DNA of 64,000 nt from Vibrio sp. 10N.286.49.B3. Its GTDB lineage: Bacteria > Pseudomonadota > Gammaproteobacteria > Enterobacterales > Vibrionaceae. This document shows, piece by piece, positions 18,535-29,207 of this stretch (the first letter of the stretch is position 1; the number at the start of each line of letters is the position of its first letter). Made by a program: the position numbers and the translations under genes. The stretch lies in NCBI RefSeq assembly GCF_002873395.1, contig NZ_MCUV01000001.1:124001-188000 (forward strand). Direction: 5' to 3'. The notes beneath the pieces are model-generated. The model searched no databases and had not been told where the DNA came from. It saw only the letters and a list, made by a program, of their open reading frames with translations.

Positions 18535-19935
18535 ATGACTTACGCGCCTGTAACTGACGTTCTTGGTGGCAAACTAGCTGTAGACAGTGAAGTAACTGTT
18601 CGTGGTTGGATCCGCTCACGTCGTGATTCCAAAGCTGGAATCTCTTTCCTTGCCATTTATGACGGCTCTTGTTTCGACCCGATTCAGGCCGTGGTCCCTA
18701 ATGATCTTAATAATTACGAAAATGAAGTATTAAAGCTAACCACTGGCTGCTCTGTTGAAGTAACGGGTAAGATTGTTGAGTCTCCTGCTAAAGGACAAGA
18801 TTTCGAACTAGCAGCGACAGATGTTAAAGTGGTTGGTTGGGTTGAAGATGCTGATACTTACCCAATGGCTAAAACACGTCACTCTATTGAGTACCTTCGT
18901 GAAGTTGCTCACCTTCGCCCACGCACAAACGTGATTGGTGCAGTAGCACGTGTTCGTAACTGTCTATCTCAAGCGATTCACCGCTTCTACCACGAGCAAG
19001 GTTTCTTCTGGACTTCTGCTCCGTTAATTACTGCTTCTGATGCTGAAGGTGCTGGTGAAATGTTCCGCGTATCTACGCTTGATCATAATAACCTTCCTTT
19101 AGATGACAAAGGCAACGTTGATTACAACGAAGACTTCTTCGGTAAAGAAACGTTCCTAACGGTTTCTGGTCAACTTAATGCGGAAGCTTACGCTTGTGCA
19201 CTAAGCAAAGTTTACACGTTCGGCCCTACTTTCCGCGCAGAAAACTCGAACACAAGTCGCCACCTAGCTGAATTCTGGATGGTTGAACCTGAAATCGCAT
19301 TCGCCGATCTTGATGATGCAGCAAAGCTTGCTGAAGACATGCTAAAGTACGTTTTCGCAGCGGTTCTTGAAGAGCGTCGTGATGATCTTGAGTTCTTTGC
19401 TTCTCGCATCGACAAGCAAGCTATCACTCGTCTAGAGCAATTCGTTGACGCTGACTTTGCACAAGTTGACTACACTGACGCAATCCAAATCCTACTTGAT
19501 TCAGGTAAGAAATTTGAATTCGACGTTGAGTGGGGCATCGACATGTCTTCTGAGCATGAACGCTACCTAGCGGAAGAGCACTTCAAAGCACCTGTTATCG
19601 TTAAGAACTACCCGAAAGACATCAAAGCTTTCTACATGCGCTTAAACGACGACGGCAAAACAGTTGCTGCAATGGACGTACTTGCACCAGGCATCGGTGA
19701 AATCATCGGTGGTGCACAACGTGAAGAGCGTCTTGATGTTCTTGACGAGCGTATGATTGCAATGGGCATTGATCCTGAGCACATGAGCTGGTACCGCGAT
19801 TTACGTAAATACGGCACAGTGCCTCATGCTGGCTTCGGTCTTGGTTTTGAGCGTCTAGTATCTTACGTAACAGGCATGGGTAACGTACGTGACGTAATCC
19901 CATTCCCACGTACACCACGCTCTGCAAACTTCTAA
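18535..19935 (+). CDS. asnS: Asparaginyl-tRNA synthetase
   Basis: AsnRS charges tRNA-Asn with asparagine. The N-terminal OB-fold anticodon-binding domain (about 1-115, with [18 protein letters not shown]) and the class II catalytic domain are both complete. Visible motifs include motif 2 ([19 protein letters not shown]) and motif 3 ([10 protein letters not shown]). Starting at the ATG at 18535 gives 466 residues, the same length as the E. coli enzyme; the longer frame from 18517 adds six residues of unlike sequence. A strong terminator follows. Codon use is biased towards preferred codons compared with neighbours, fitting high expression. Confidence 0.97.
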   Translation: MTYAPVTDVLGGKLAVDSEVTVRGWIRSRRDSKAGISFLAIYDGSCFDPIQAVVPNDLNNYENEVLKLTTGCSVEVTGKIVESPAKGQDFELAATDVKVVGWVEDADTYPMAKTRHSIEYLREVAHLRPRTNVIGAVARVRNCLSQAIHRFYHEQGFFWTSAPLITASDAEGAGEMFRVSTLDHNNLPLDDKGNVDYNEDFFGKETFLTVSGQLNAEAYACALSKVYTFGPTFRAENSNTSRHLAEFWMVEPEIAFADLDDAAKLAEDMLKYVFAAVLEERRDDLEFFASRIDKQAITRLEQFVDADFAQVDYTDAIQILLDSGKKFEFDVEWGIDMSSEHERYLAEEHFKAPVIVKNYPKDIKAFYMRLNDDGKTVAAMDVLAPGIGEIIGGAQREERLDVLDERMIAMGIDPEHMSWYRDLRKYGTVPHAGFGLGFERLVSYVTGMGNVRDVIPFPRTPRSANF

Positions 19936-19962
19936 TCATTTAGATGTTTTGAGATAAATCTA

Positions 19963-19990
19963 AAACCTCTGCCCTTTGCAGAGGTTTTTT
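19963..19990 (+). terminator. Intrinsic terminator of asnS
   Basis: AAACCTCTGC at 19963-19972 pairs with GCAGAGGTTT at 19978-19987 around CCTTT, followed by a T-run. Confidence 0.92.
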
Positions 19991-20134
19991 ATTGATAAAA
20001 TCTGCCCTTTCCTCTCTTTTCTGCTTCAAATCAAATTATTTGATATTTTCTGTCTTATTGTTATTGTCAGGCAAAAACCTTAAAGGTATAAATACTACAG
20101 TGTATTCCCCTTTCAATTCGCATGGATGAAGATT

Positions 20135-21325
20135 ATGTTTGAAAAAGTCATAGCAGCGCCCGCAGACCCTATTCTTGGACTTACTGAAGAGTTTAAAAAA
20201 GACTCAAGAGCTGAGAAAATCAACCTAGGTGTTGGTATTTATAAGAATGAAGCTGGAGAAACACCAGTTCTTGCTACGGTAAAAAAAGCGGAAGCGGCAC
20301 TACTTGAAACAGAAAAAACCAAATCTTACTTAACTATCGAAGGGACTGCTGAGTATGGCTTAGCTGTGCAAAAACTTCTCTTTGGTGAAGATTCTTCCAT
20401 CGTTAATCAAAAACTCGCCAAAACAGCACAAGCGCCAGGTGGTACAGGTGCATTACGTGTTGCGGGTGAATTTATTAAACGCCAACTTGATGGGGCTAAA
20501 ATTTGGATCAGTAACCCAACTTGGGCAAACCATAATGGTGTTTTCGCTGCTGCTGGTATCGAAACCGCGCAGTACAGCTACTACAACTCGGAAACAAAAG
20601 ATAAAGACTTTGCTGGAATGCTAGCGGATTTAGAGCAAGCTAATGCTGGTGATATTGTTCTTCTTCATGGTTGCTGTCATAACCCGACAGGTATCGATCC
20701 AACACAAGATGAATGGGAAACGTTAGCTAAACTGGTTGCTGAGAAATCCTTACTTCCACTGTTTGACTTTGCCTACCAAGGCTTTGCTAGCGGTGTAGAA
20801 GAAGATGCTGCAGGTCTGCGTATCTTTGCTCGTTATAATAAAGAGATATTGGTTGCTAGCTCATTCTCTAAAAACTTTGGTTTATATAACGAACGTGTTG
20901 GTGCATTCACTCTTGTTGCTGAATCAAGTGAAATTGCTGAAACAGCGTTCTCACAAGTAAAAGGCATTATCCGCTCTATTTACTCAAATCCACCAGCGCA
21001 CGGCTCTGCTGTTGTTACTCACATTTTAAATAATGCTGATCTACGTGCTGAATGGGAAGCGGAAGTGGCAGAGATGCGTAATCGTATCCAAGAAATGCGT
21101 ACACTGTTTGTTGATACTTTAAAAGCTGAAGGCGTATCAGCAGACTTTAGCTTTATTGAGCGTCAAAACGGCATGTTCTCTTTCTCTGGTTTGAGCAAAG
21201 AACAAGTAAATCGCTTAAAAGAAGAGTTTGCTATTTATATCGTAGGCTCTGGTCGTATTAGTGTTGCAGGTATGACTAAATCAAATATGGGTCCACTATG
21301 TAAAGGCATTGCTGCTGTACTTTAA
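20135..21325 (+). CDS. aspC: Aspartate/aromatic aminotransferase
   Basis: This class I PLP aminotransferase interconverts aspartate and oxaloacetate with glutamate and 2-oxoglutarate. It begins [16 protein letters not shown] like E. coli AspC and is 396 residues from this ATG, the same length; an ATG three codons upstream is less likely. The PLP lysine lies in [14 protein letters not shown], and the [10 protein letters not shown] segment is intact. TyrB is closely related, so some aromatic activity is possible. It is a single gene between two terminators. Confidence 0.93.
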   Translation: MFEKVIAAPADPILGLTEEFKKDSRAEKINLGVGIYKNEAGETPVLATVKKAEAALLETEKTKSYLTIEGTAEYGLAVQKLLFGEDSSIVNQKLAKTAQAPGGTGALRVAGEFIKRQLDGAKIWISNPTWANHNGVFAAAGIETAQYSYYNSETKDKDFAGMLADLEQANAGDIVLLHGCCHNPTGIDPTQDEWETLAKLVAEKSLLPLFDFAYQGFASGVEEDAAGLRIFARYNKEILVASSFSKNFGLYNERVGAFTLVAESSEIAETAFSQVKGIIRSIYSNPPAHGSAVVTHILNNADLRAEWEAEVAEMRNRIQEMRTLFVDTLKAEGVSADFSFIERQNGMFSFSGLSKEQVNRLKEEFAIYIVGSGRISVAGMTKSNMGPLCKGIAAVL

Positions 21326-21367
21326 GTGCCAGCACATTACTGCATTAGATAGAACTACCATGCTAGT

Positions 21368-21400
21368 AAACGGGTGAACGTCAATTCACCCGTTTTTCTT
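21368..21400 (+). terminator. Intrinsic terminator of aspC
   Basis: AAACGGGTGAA at 21368-21378 pairs with TTCACCCGTTT at 21385-21395, followed by TTCTTTT. It also lies just past the end of the convergent outer-membrane gene. Confidence 0.9.
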
Positions 21401-21432
21401 TTATATAGGCCGTAGACAATAACGAGAGTCTC

Positions 21433-22065
21433 TTAATAATCAAACTGTAAAGATACACCACCTTCATTGGTTGTTTGCCCCTTCGCATCACGATAAGTGT
21501 AAGAGCCACCGAGAGAAAATCGTTGACTCATAAAGTAGCGTAACTCAATAGAGTAAATATTTTCATCAAGTAAATCACTACTGTTAAATTGTACACTTGC
21601 TGTACTAAACCAACGTGACGTCATCGCGTAATTTAAACCGATATAACCTGCCTGAATAAATTCAGTATCTGATGAATTAGTGATTGATGAATGATCGAGT
21701 TCACTTTTTGCTTTCGTTGCTCCTAACTTATAAGCAGCAACGATATCCAAGTTATCTTGCAACGGGAACCGATAACCTCCCCCCACCGTCAATATGTCGA
21801 GTTGAACGCTTGCGTCATCTGGATGAATATAGCGAGCGTTATAATCTGCTAATATTAACCAGTGATCGGCAAATTGGTGACTTAAGCCTAAAGTTAATGA
21901 TGAAACATTAGTGCTATCCCCATACTCAGGATTAAAACTGCCTGAACTAAATCCGAGATTTACATAGTCATAACTTGCTTTTCCACTGCGTTGATCATTC
22001 ATTGATTGAGCAAAAACATTCATACTGAGTGTGGATATAAATAATAGTGGCCAGCACTTGATCAT
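21433..22065 (-). CDS. Outer-membrane beta-barrel protein
   Basis: This 210-residue protein has a Sec signal peptide ending near residue 19 (STLSMNVFAQS). The remainder alternates hydrophobic and polar residues in short strands, typical of an 8-stranded barrel (for example LTLGLSHQF, LTVGGGYRF, YSIELRYFMS, FSLGGSYTY), and ends in an aromatic residue (LQFDY). It resembles OmpA-like or opacity-type small barrels. AAGGAG precedes the ATG. Function is unknown; it diverges from the CBS/DUF294 gene. Confidence 0.8.
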   Translation of the reverse strand: MIKCWPLLFISTLSMNVFAQSMNDQRSGKASYDYVNLGFSSGSFNPEYGDSTNVSSLTLGLSHQFADHWLILADYNARYIHPDDASVQLDILTVGGGYRFPLQDNLDIVAAYKLGATKAKSELDHSSITNSSDTEFIQAGYIGLNYAMTSRWFSTASVQFNSSDLLDENIYSIELRYFMSQRFSLGGSYTYRDAKGQTTNEGGVSLQFDY

Positions 22066-22255
22066 TGACTTTCATCTCCTTGAAAAATCATCATTATTAA
22101 TAATATTATACATTATAATTTACTATTATTTCCCTTCAAGGATATTAAATTGCTATTAATACAGGATTGCTTTTGACCTGCCAATAAAATCTTTATTACA
22201 ATATAAATTAATTGCTGTATTATCAGCTGATTAAAGATCAAAGGACACACCGCAA

Positions 22256-24145
22256 ATGGAAGCTGAATTACTCGAGATACAAAACTTTCTTTCTCAATAC
22301 CCACCATTTGATAGACTTCCCGAAGATGTTCTCACGACAGTGACTCAAAGCATCGAGATCTCGTATTACCGACAAGATACTCCAATCATACATTTTGGCG
22401 ATGATATCAAAGACTTGTTTATGGTTCGTAGTGGTGTTGTTGAAGTATATCGCCGTAAAGGGGAGCTCTATAATCGCCTAGATCAAGGTGATCTATTTGG
22501 CCAGATGGGGTTACTGACTAATAATAAGATTCGTTTTCCTGTAAAAGCTATTGAAGATTCACTAATCTACTGCATTCCTGGCAGTGTTTTCCAAGATCTC
22601 TATGATCATTTTGATTCGTTCGCCGATTTTGTTGAAGTCGCCGATAATGCGCGTTTACGTCAAGCTGTCATGCATAATGAAGAAGCAAATGATCTCACGA
22701 CATCTAAAGTTCGCACGCTGCTAACTCGCGATGCACCTACAATAGATAAAAACCAAACGATTCAACAAGCTGCTATTTTAATGGCTGAAGAAAACATCTC
22801 CTCTATATTGATTAGCGATCCTGATATTGTCGAAAACAGTGACGATGACCAAAACCCGGTGATAGGCATTATCACCGACCGCGATCTCTGTACACGTGTG
22901 TTAGCAAACGGATTAAGTCCTGAAGATACAGTAAGTACAGTAATGACACCTGAACTTGTCTCTCTTGATCATAATGCTTACGTTTATGAGGCGATGTTGG
23001 TAATGCTGCGCTATAACGTTCATCACCTTCCTGTTTTGAAAGACAAAAAACCAATTGGTATCATTGAGACGACGGATATTATTCGCTATGAATCTCAAAA
23101 CTCACTGCTTCTTGTTAGTAGTATTTTTCAGCAACAAACCATTGAAGAGTTAGCAAGCCTTGCCGAACAAGTAAAAGACAGTTTTGTTCGCCTTGTGAAT
23201 GAAGATGCCAACTCGCACATGGTTGGAACTGCAATGTCTGTTATTGGTCGCAGTTTTAAGCAGCGCATCATTGAGTTAGCTGAAGATACTCTAGGCAATG
23301 CTCCTGTCCCTTTCTGTTTTCTTGCTTTGGGTTCTATGGGGCGTGATGAGCAGCTTCTCGTTACGGACCAAGACAACGCCATGATATTAGATGACGATTA
23401 TGATGAAGAAAAACACGGCGCTTACTTTGCCGAATTTTCGAAATTTATTTGTGATGGTTTAGATAAATGTGGCTACAGTTATTGTACTGGCGACATAATG
23501 GCAACGAACCCAATGTGGCGCATGAAGCGTGGTGAGTGGGAAGAGTGCTTTGCAGATTGGATCGATAATCCAAATCCAAAGGCACTACTCAATGCTTCAA
23601 TATTTTTTGATTTAGATGGCGTGTCTGGTCGACTTAAATGGGCGGAGCAGCTACAAAGTTTTATTGTGCGCAGAGCACGTAAGAATAACCGATTCTTAGC
23701 CTGTCTCGCTCGTAATGCCTTAAACCGTACTCCTCCATTAGGCTTCTTTAAAGACTTCGTAATGGAAAAAGATGGTCAGCATAAAAATTCGATTAACTTA
23801 AAACGCCGAGGTACCGCGCCTCTATGTGATTTGATTCGTGTACATGCTCTTGCTGTTGGTTCTCATTCACAGAACTCGTTTGAGCGTTTAGATGACATCA
23901 TTGATGCTGGCATTTTACCCAAAGGTCGAGCTCAAGATTTACGCGATGCATTAGAATTTATCTCAATGGTTCGTATTCGCCACCAAGCTTATGATGTTGA
24001 GAGCACCATTACTCCTGATAACAACATTGAGCCAGAGAACTTATCTGATTTTGAACGCCGTAATTTAAAAGACGCATTCCAAATTTTAAGCAATGGGCAA
24101 AACTTCCTTAAGTTCCGTTACCAAGCCAGCAATAACTTTAAGTAG
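22256..24145 (+). CDS. cNMP-binding, CBS-pair and DUF294 nucleotidyltransferase protein
   Basis: The 629 residues show a cyclic-nucleotide-binding-like domain (about 10-130), a CBS pair (about 150-280; ITDRDLCTRV and IGIIETTDIIRY), and a nucleotidyltransferase-like domain with G-S-M-G-R-D-E-Q at 359-366 and the Asp371-x-Asp373 pair, then a helical substrate-binding domain. This arrangement is the DUF294 family, related to GlnD/GlnE-type enzymes. The target is unknown. AAAGGA precedes the ATG. The following exonuclease gene starts eight bases after its stop, so they form an operon; this pairing with a DnaQ-like gene recurs in gammaproteobacteria. Confidence 0.87.
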   Translation: MEAELLEIQNFLSQYPPFDRLPEDVLTTVTQSIEISYYRQDTPIIHFGDDIKDLFMVRSGVVEVYRRKGELYNRLDQGDLFGQMGLLTNNKIRFPVKAIEDSLIYCIPGSVFQDLYDHFDSFADFVEVADNARLRQAVMHNEEANDLTTSKVRTLLTRDAPTIDKNQTIQQAAILMAEENISSILISDPDIVENSDDDQNPVIGIITDRDLCTRVLANGLSPEDTVSTVMTPELVSLDHNAYVYEAMLVMLRYNVHHLPVLKDKKPIGIIETTDIIRYESQNSLLLVSSIFQQQTIEELASLAEQVKDSFVRLVNEDANSHMVGTAMSVIGRSFKQRIIELAEDTLGNAPVPFCFLALGSMGRDEQLLVTDQDNAMILDDDYDEEKHGAYFAEFSKFICDGLDKCGYSYCTGDIMATNPMWRMKRGEWEECFADWIDNPNPKALLNASIFFDLDGVSGRLKWAEQLQSFIVRRARKNNRFLACLARNALNRTPPLGFFKDFVMEKDGQHKNSINLKRRGTAPLCDLIRVHALAVGSHSQNSFERLDDIIDAGILPKGRAQDLRDALEFISMVRIRHQAYDVESTITPDNNIEPENLSDFERRNLKDAFQILSNGQNFLKFRYQASNNFK

Positions 24146-24152
24146 GATGATT

Positions 24153-24872
24153 ATGATTTCAAAACTATGGCAAAAACCAAGTATTGACTGGCAACGAAAA
24201 TTCCAAGCTCGCCTTGAGCAAGCTCAAGATGAAAGATTGCAGTCTTTCTATCAGCAAGCTTTACCTCACCCTGAAACACCGCTAAATGAGATAACTTTTT
24301 TAGCACTTGATTTTGAAACGACAGGGCTAGATGCAAAAAGCGATGGCATCATCACTATTGGTGCTGTTCCTTTTAATTTAAACCGTATTTTCCTCAGTCA
24401 GGCGAAGCACTGGATTGTACGCCCTAAGCAGCAACTTGAAGAAGAATCCGTAATCATTCACGGTATTACTCATAATGACATTTTGGATGCTCCTGATTTA
24501 AGCGAAATTATCGAAGATGTTCTTAATACGCTTTCAGGTCATGTCATGGTTGTTCATTACCGTAAAATAGAACGGGAGTTTTTAGATAGAGCTTTGAGAT
24601 CGCGCCTAGGGGAAGGAATCGAGTTTCCTGTTCTTGATACATTAGAAATAGAAGCCGAATTACAGCAGCGGCTAATGGGTGGAATATGGCAGCGACTGCA
24701 AGGGAAAAAGCCAGCATCAGTCCGTCTAGGTCAAAGTCGTAAACGCTACGGATTGCCCTCTTATACGCCTCACCATGCATTAACGGATGCCATTGCGACC
24801 GCTGAATTACTTCAAGCTCAAATCGCACATCATTTTGAACCTAATGCTCCAATTCGTAATTTTTGGTTATAA
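24153..24872 (+). CDS. DnaQ-like 3'-5' exonuclease (DEDDh family)
   Basis: This 239-residue protein has an exonuclease domain at about 45-225. Exo I is Asp53-Glu55 (LDFETTGLD) and Exo III is His208 to Asp212 (HHALTDA), the DEDDh type. At the usual Exo II position the segment HYRKIEREFL has Glu140 where Asp is common. I place the start at 24153 because AGGA sits six bases before it; the longer frame upstream overlaps the previous gene. It is the second gene of the operon with the DUF294 protein. It is not the replicative epsilon subunit, which is shorter in its N-terminal extension; the substrate is unknown. Confidence 0.85.
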   Translation: MISKLWQKPSIDWQRKFQARLEQAQDERLQSFYQQALPHPETPLNEITFLALDFETTGLDAKSDGIITIGAVPFNLNRIFLSQAKHWIVRPKQQLEEESVIIHGITHNDILDAPDLSEIIEDVLNTLSGHVMVVHYRKIEREFLDRALRSRLGEGIEFPVLDTLEIEAELQQRLMGGIWQRLQGKKPASVRLGQSRKRYGLPSYTPHHALTDAIATAELLQAQIAHHFEPNAPIRNFWL

Positions 24873-24991
24873 TTTAGCTTTCATTTCGCTTGATTAACAA
24901 CCACTAAGCCTAGGTTTTTCTCTCAATCGATCAACTTGGGCTTACTGTTACCACTCTAACTTGTAACAAAATAACCTGTTACATACACAAG

Positions 24992-25007
24992 TGAGATCCA
25001 GATCACG
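24992..25007 (+). promoter_or_regulatory. CRP-like site upstream of cdd
   Basis: TGAGATCCAGATCACG fits TGTGA-N6-TCACA with one mismatch in each half, 56 bp before the cdd start. E. coli cdd is controlled by CRP and CytR, which supports the call. Confidence 0.5.
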
Positions 25008-25062
25008 GTTTTGTTTTTGATTTAAAATAAAATGGCGTTCATAGCTTTTATAAGGATTCAAC

Positions 25063-25950
25063 ATGCACTGCCGCATTAAAAACGCATTACAAGAAACGCC
25101 ACAAAATCTTGCTACGCATCTTACCCCTCTTTTATTATCTGATGACTTTGATGCCACAATTAGTCCAGAACAATTTGAGCAATTATGCCAAGCAACAGGT
25201 CTATCTGATAATGAATTACGTATTGCGCTATTACCTTTTGCTGCAGCCTATTCTTATGCACCATTATCTAAATTTTACGTTGGCGCGATCGTAAGAGGCT
25301 TATCTGGTCGATTGTACTTCGGTGCTAACATGGAGTTCTCTGGCGTACAACTTGGCCAAACCGTTCATGCTGAACAATCAGCGATTAGCCATGCTTGGAT
25401 TAAGGGGGAAGAAGGGATCAGTGATATCACCATCAACTTTAGCCCTTGCGGCCACTGCCGACAGTTCATGAATGAATTAACAACGGCTGATAAATTAAAA
25501 GTTCAACTTCCACAGCGTGATGAAAAAACGTTGCAAGAGTACCTGCCTGAATCGTTTGGTCCAAGCGATCTCGGTGTCACTTCCGCGCTCATGACAAAGG
25601 TTAATCACAACTATCAGTTAGCCAGCGATGACTCAAATCTCGCTGTTGCGATAGGTGGGTTAAATATTAGTCACGCACCTTACACTAAAAACTACAGCGG
25701 TATCGCAATCACAACAAAGCAAGGCTCTGTTTATCAAGGTGCATACGCTGAAAATGCTGCTTTTAACCCAAGCCTTCCACCATTACAAGTTGCTCTGATC
25801 CAACTACTACTTGCTCAAGACAGCTTCGAGAATATTGATACAATTACATTAGTCGAAATGCAGGATGCCTCCATTAGCCATCTTGCAGATACTCAGGCAA
25901 CCATCGAATCGATTAACCCTGATATTCCTTTCCTTTATAAAGCAATTTAA
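25063..25950 (+). CDS. cdd: Cytidine deaminase
   Basis: Cdd deaminates cytidine and deoxycytidine to uridine and deoxyuridine in pyrimidine salvage. The 295-residue two-domain form matches the E. coli enzyme (294). Zinc ligands and catalytic residues are in the expected positions: His102 and Glu104 (VHAEQSA), Cys129 and Cys132 (SPCGHCRQF). The C-terminal domain is the non-catalytic repeat found in the dimeric enterobacterial type. It is a single-gene unit with a CRP-like site before it and a strong terminator after it. Confidence 0.96.
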   Translation: MHCRIKNALQETPQNLATHLTPLLLSDDFDATISPEQFEQLCQATGLSDNELRIALLPFAAAYSYAPLSKFYVGAIVRGLSGRLYFGANMEFSGVQLGQTVHAEQSAISHAWIKGEEGISDITINFSPCGHCRQFMNELTTADKLKVQLPQRDEKTLQEYLPESFGPSDLGVTSALMTKVNHNYQLASDDSNLAVAIGGLNISHAPYTKNYSGIAITTKQGSVYQGAYAENAAFNPSLPPLQVALIQLLLAQDSFENIDTITLVEMQDASISHLADTQATIESINPDIPFLYKAI

Positions 25951-26000
25951 GACCAAATAATTTAATTATCGATTTTCGATAAATCAGATAGATAAAAGTA

Positions 26001-26028
26001 AAAGGACGCATCGTTGCGTCCTTTTTTT
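26001..26028 (+). terminator. Intrinsic terminator of cdd
   Basis: AAAGGACGCA at 26001-26010 pairs with TGCGTCCTTT at 26015-26024 around TCGT, followed by a T-run. Confidence 0.93.
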
Positions 26029-26049
26029 CTATCTAGTGTTAAAATCAGC

Positions 26050-26065
26050 GCGCAAACGTTTGCTT
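26050..26065 (+). promoter_or_regulatory. PurR box of purT
   Basis: GCGCAAACGTTTGCTT matches the PurR consensus ACGCAAACGTTTGCGT at 14 of 16 positions. It lies 67-82 bp before purT, so purT is probably repressed by PurR with hypoxanthine or guanine. Confidence 0.85.
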
Positions 26066-26131
26066 ATCATTTAAATTGCAGTATCATCACACCCGTCGAA
26101 TTGTTCAATTTGTTATATCTAAGGGTTTTCT

Positions 26132-27313
26132 ATGTTTGGTACTGCTTTGCGCAAGAACGCAACTCGTGTTCTTCTTTTAGGATCTGGTGAGCTTGGAAAA
26201 GAAGTGGCAATTGAATGCCAACGCCTAGGGTTAGAAGTGATCGCGTGTGATCGCTATGCCGATGCACCAGCAATGCAAGTTGCTCACCGCTCTCATGTTA
26301 TTGATATGCTTGATGCCGATGCACTAGAAAAGCTAATTAAAATAGAGCAACCTGATTATGTTGTCCCTGAAATTGAAGCTATCGCTACCGATAAGTTAGT
26401 TGAATTAGAAGCAAAAGGACTTAATGTTGTTCCAACAGCACGAGCGACTCAACTGACGATGAATCGTGAAGGTATTCGTCGCCTTGCTGCAGAAGATCTA
26501 GCACTACCAACCTCACCATATCGTTTTGCTGATACTTTTGAAGACTTCAGTGCTGCAGTTGAGTTCGTTGGTACCCCTTGCGTAGTGAAACCTGTGATGA
26601 GTTCATCAGGTAAAGGGCAAAGTATCATCAAAAATCAAGATGACATCAAAAGTGCCTGGGAGTACGCTCAAGAAGGTGGTAGAACAGGGGGTGGTCGCGT
26701 TATTGTCGAAGGCTTTATTGATTTTGACTATGAAATCACTTTGCTAACGGTTCGCGCTGTTGATGGTGTTCATTTTTGTGCTCCAATTGGTCATCGCCAA
26801 GAAGATGGTGACTACCGAGAGTCTTGGCAGCCTCAAATTATGTCTGAAAACACTCGAAAAGCGGCTGAATATGTTGCTGAGCAAGTTGTTAATTCACTTG
26901 GTGGTTATGGGCTGTTTGGTGTTGAACTATTTGTTAAGGGCGATAAAGTTATCTTCAATGAAGTCTCCCCTCGCCCACATGATACTGGCTTAGTTACGCT
27001 TATCTCACAAGATCTTTCTGAATTTGCACTGCATGTTCGTGCATTTACCAAAATGCCGATTGGTAACATCGAACAATATGGTCCTGCAGCCTCTGCGGTG
27101 ATACTTGGTGAAGGCACTTCCACTAATCTTTGTTTTGAAGGGATGCAAGAGTCCCTCGTGACACCGCAAACTCAATTACGTTTATTCGGTAAACCTGATA
27201 TTGATGGTAGACGTCGATTAGGCGTTGTACTAGCAAAAGATAAATCGACAGAAAAAGCGATTGATAAGTCAGTGAATGCTGCAAAGAAAATAAAAATTTC
27301 ATATGATAAATAG
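26132..27313 (+). CDS. purT: Formate-dependent phosphoribosylglycinamide formyltransferase
   Basis: PurT uses formate and ATP to formylate GAR in purine synthesis, an alternative to folate-dependent PurN. The 393-residue ATP-grasp protein matches the E. coli length (392). Visible are the N-terminal nucleotide fold ([15 protein letters not shown]), the ATP-binding SSGKGQS segment, and [17 protein letters not shown] with the metal-binding Glu. The PurR box upstream supports the assignment. Confidence 0.97.
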   Translation: MFGTALRKNATRVLLLGSGELGKEVAIECQRLGLEVIACDRYADAPAMQVAHRSHVIDMLDADALEKLIKIEQPDYVVPEIEAIATDKLVELEAKGLNVVPTARATQLTMNREGIRRLAAEDLALPTSPYRFADTFEDFSAAVEFVGTPCVVKPVMSSSGKGQSIIKNQDDIKSAWEYAQEGGRTGGGRVIVEGFIDFDYEITLLTVRAVDGVHFCAPIGHRQEDGDYRESWQPQIMSENTRKAAEYVAEQVVNSLGGYGLFGVELFVKGDKVIFNEVSPRPHDTGLVTLISQDLSEFALHVRAFTKMPIGNIEQYGPAASAVILGEGTSTNLCFEGMQESLVTPQTQLRLFGKPDIDGRRRLGVVLAKDKSTEKAIDKSVNAAKKIKISYDK

Positions 27314-27380
27314 AAACAATAGCAGTACATTAGGATTAACGATAATTGTCGTATAATTTTTATTGTAGACTAGTAATTAA

Positions 27381-27421
27381 AAATGGATTGACTCTTACAA
27401 AAATCAATCCATTTCATTTTT
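27381..27421. terminator. Hairpin shared by purT and the convergent outer-membrane gene
   Basis: AAATGGATTGA at 27381-27391 pairs with TCAATCCATTT at 27404-27414. The plus strand follows with CATTTTTC. Confidence 0.7.
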
Positions 27422-27438
27422 CAGGCGAATATACTTAG

Positions 27439-29133
27439 CTAAAAGCGATAGCCTAAATTCACAGTGAACGCTTCACGCGTCTCTCCTTTATTGTATAATG
27501 CAGTGATATTATAATGACGTCCAATCTGTTTATTAAAACCAACTAAATAAGCCCATTGATTAATATCAACACCAATATCATATTCAAAATCACCACCAAG
27601 TTCTTCAACATAACCTAAGTTACCCTTCATCTTTGAAGATAAACCCTGGTACTCGGCACCGACTAGAATTTGTGCTCTATAATCGACTAATTGATAACCA
27701 ACCATTGGCTGAGCAACAATCAAAGAATCCCCAAAATCATCCTGACCATCAAGACGTGTCTTTGTCATACTAATATTAAGTGAAGCAAAAAATTCTCGAT
27801 AACCAACAGATAAAGTTGTACCAATACCTGCAACGTCATAGTCGAGACTAAGAGGGACATTAAGACGTCCACGATCACAGAAGGGTAAGCCATTATCTGC
27901 AAGTGTATTACAAATGCCTGTTCCTAAACCTGGTACCTGGCTATTTAATGAGTCACGGATTTCATTCATGGTTTCTGCGGTATATTCAGCATCAACATTC
28001 GCCACTACTTTTATTTTTCCTAATAAAGCATATACATTCCAAAAGGGTAAAATATATACGTCACCACGTAAGGTAAAACTTTCAGCAGAAACAGTCGCAA
28101 AACTCTTTGTTGGATCAAAATCTTTATTCAGATCCACCTTACCTAAGCTACCTAGACCTAAGTTGAATGACTCAAAATCTATATCCATATCTTGATTACG
28201 GTAGGCAACAGAAATACCGTAAGGTAAAGGTAGGTCAATACCTTGACGTCTGACTAAATCTCCCATCAATGGAAAAGTTCTATCAACTTGTAATTCTTTT
28301 TCGCGAATACGAGGATCAGAGACATATTGAAGTTTTTCTACATCTTTGACAATGGTACCCAAAGCATCATCATAGAACGCCACAGGTGACATTGTTACTC
28401 TCAAGGTTACTGGTTTCTGCTTATAAGTCCCTACCCCAATTATCGATTTTTCATTTACAATAATTCGACCATCTTCCAAGTAATCTAACGTTATTTCTTG
28501 TCGATATTGTTCAATATTATACTTTCCATAACTGAAAGGTTGACTATTTGTCATAATCATTGATTTAGGTTGACCATCAACAACTTTAATTTCAACATGC
28601 ATAAACCTAAAGTAAGCTATATCCTGAGGAAGTGCATATTTTGAATAGTTAAATGAAACTATCGCTGTTTTTTCATCAATATCCCTTACACTAACTGATG
28701 AAGTATCATAGGATTGAGCATATTGACGAAGTTTATATTCTATTTTGGTCAAGTTCTCAATAGAATCAAGTCCTCCATCAACTTCAACAAGCCCTGGTTG
28801 ATCTTTTCCACCACTAATATCTTCATCAAAATATTTAATTCGAAGATCGATATTTCCTTTTTTGTCAGTACTCTGAACGAGAAAAAAGCTATCTGTATTA
28901 GTCTTACCATCAATTGTTACTTTTTTATTGACATATTCAACTAAGTGGTCGCCTTGACTTAATGTACTTAAACCAAGTTTAGGTAAATTTTTAGGTATTC
29001 CATATTGCTCGAAAATATCGATCTCTTCAGGTAATTCTCGTACTTCTGAAAATACTGGCAATGAAATCAAACAACATAGTAACATCATGATTGATGACAT
29101 TACGCTGCAAAATAAATCTTTAGACATTTTCAT
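27439..29133 (-). CDS. Outer-membrane protein with C-terminal barrel, partner of the esterase-like lipoprotein
   Basis: I do not recognise the family. The 564 residues start with a Sec signal peptide (hydrophobic core MMLLCCLISLPVFS), followed by a soluble-looking beta-rich region to about residue 280. From about 300 to the end, amphipathic strands alternate (for example LRGDVYILPFWNVYALLGKI, TTLSVGYREFFASLNI, IGRHYNITALYNK), ending in Phe (VNLGYRF), the pattern of an outer-membrane barrel. Two cysteines 11 residues apart (GICNTL, PFCDRG) may form a disulfide in a loop. I use the second ATG because AGGAGG sits six bases before it. It lies 74 bp after the lipoprotein gene on the same strand. 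Codon use is much more AT-rich than in purT or tpm, suggesting acquisition by transfer. Confidence 0.75.
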   Translation of the reverse strand: MKMSKDLFCSVMSSIMMLLCCLISLPVFSEVRELPEEIDIFEQYGIPKNLPKLGLSTLSQGDHLVEYVNKKVTIDGKTNTDSFFLVQSTDKKGNIDLRIKYFDEDISGGKDQPGLVEVDGGLDSIENLTKIEYKLRQYAQSYDTSSVSVRDIDEKTAIVSFNYSKYALPQDIAYFRFMHVEIKVVDGQPKSMIMTNSQPFSYGKYNIEQYRQEITLDYLEDGRIIVNEKSIIGVGTYKQKPVTLRVTMSPVAFYDDALGTIVKDVEKLQYVSDPRIREKELQVDRTFPLMGDLVRRQGIDLPLPYGISVAYRNQDMDIDFESFNLGLGSLGKVDLNKDFDPTKSFATVSAESFTLRGDVYILPFWNVYALLGKIKVVANVDAEYTAETMNEIRDSLNSQVPGLGTGICNTLADNGLPFCDRGRLNVPLSLDYDVAGIGTTLSVGYREFFASLNISMTKTRLDGQDDFGDSLIVAQPMVGYQLVDYRAQILVGAEYQGLSSKMKGNLGYVEELGGDFEYDIGVDINQWAYLVGFNKQIGRHYNITALYNKGETREAFTVNLGYRF

Positions 29134-29207
29134 CATACTCCTCCTTGATAACTATAGGTAAATCCAAACTCTTGTTATTATTAAAATGAAAATATCTACA
29201 ATTAACT

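Noticed and set aside
22113-22307. 64-codon minus-strand frame in the gap before the DUF294 gene
   Set aside because: It overlaps the start of the DUF294 gene and has no ribosome site or known motif.
26760-27123. Frames on both strands inside purT
   Set aside because: They overlap a fully conserved purT and have no motif.
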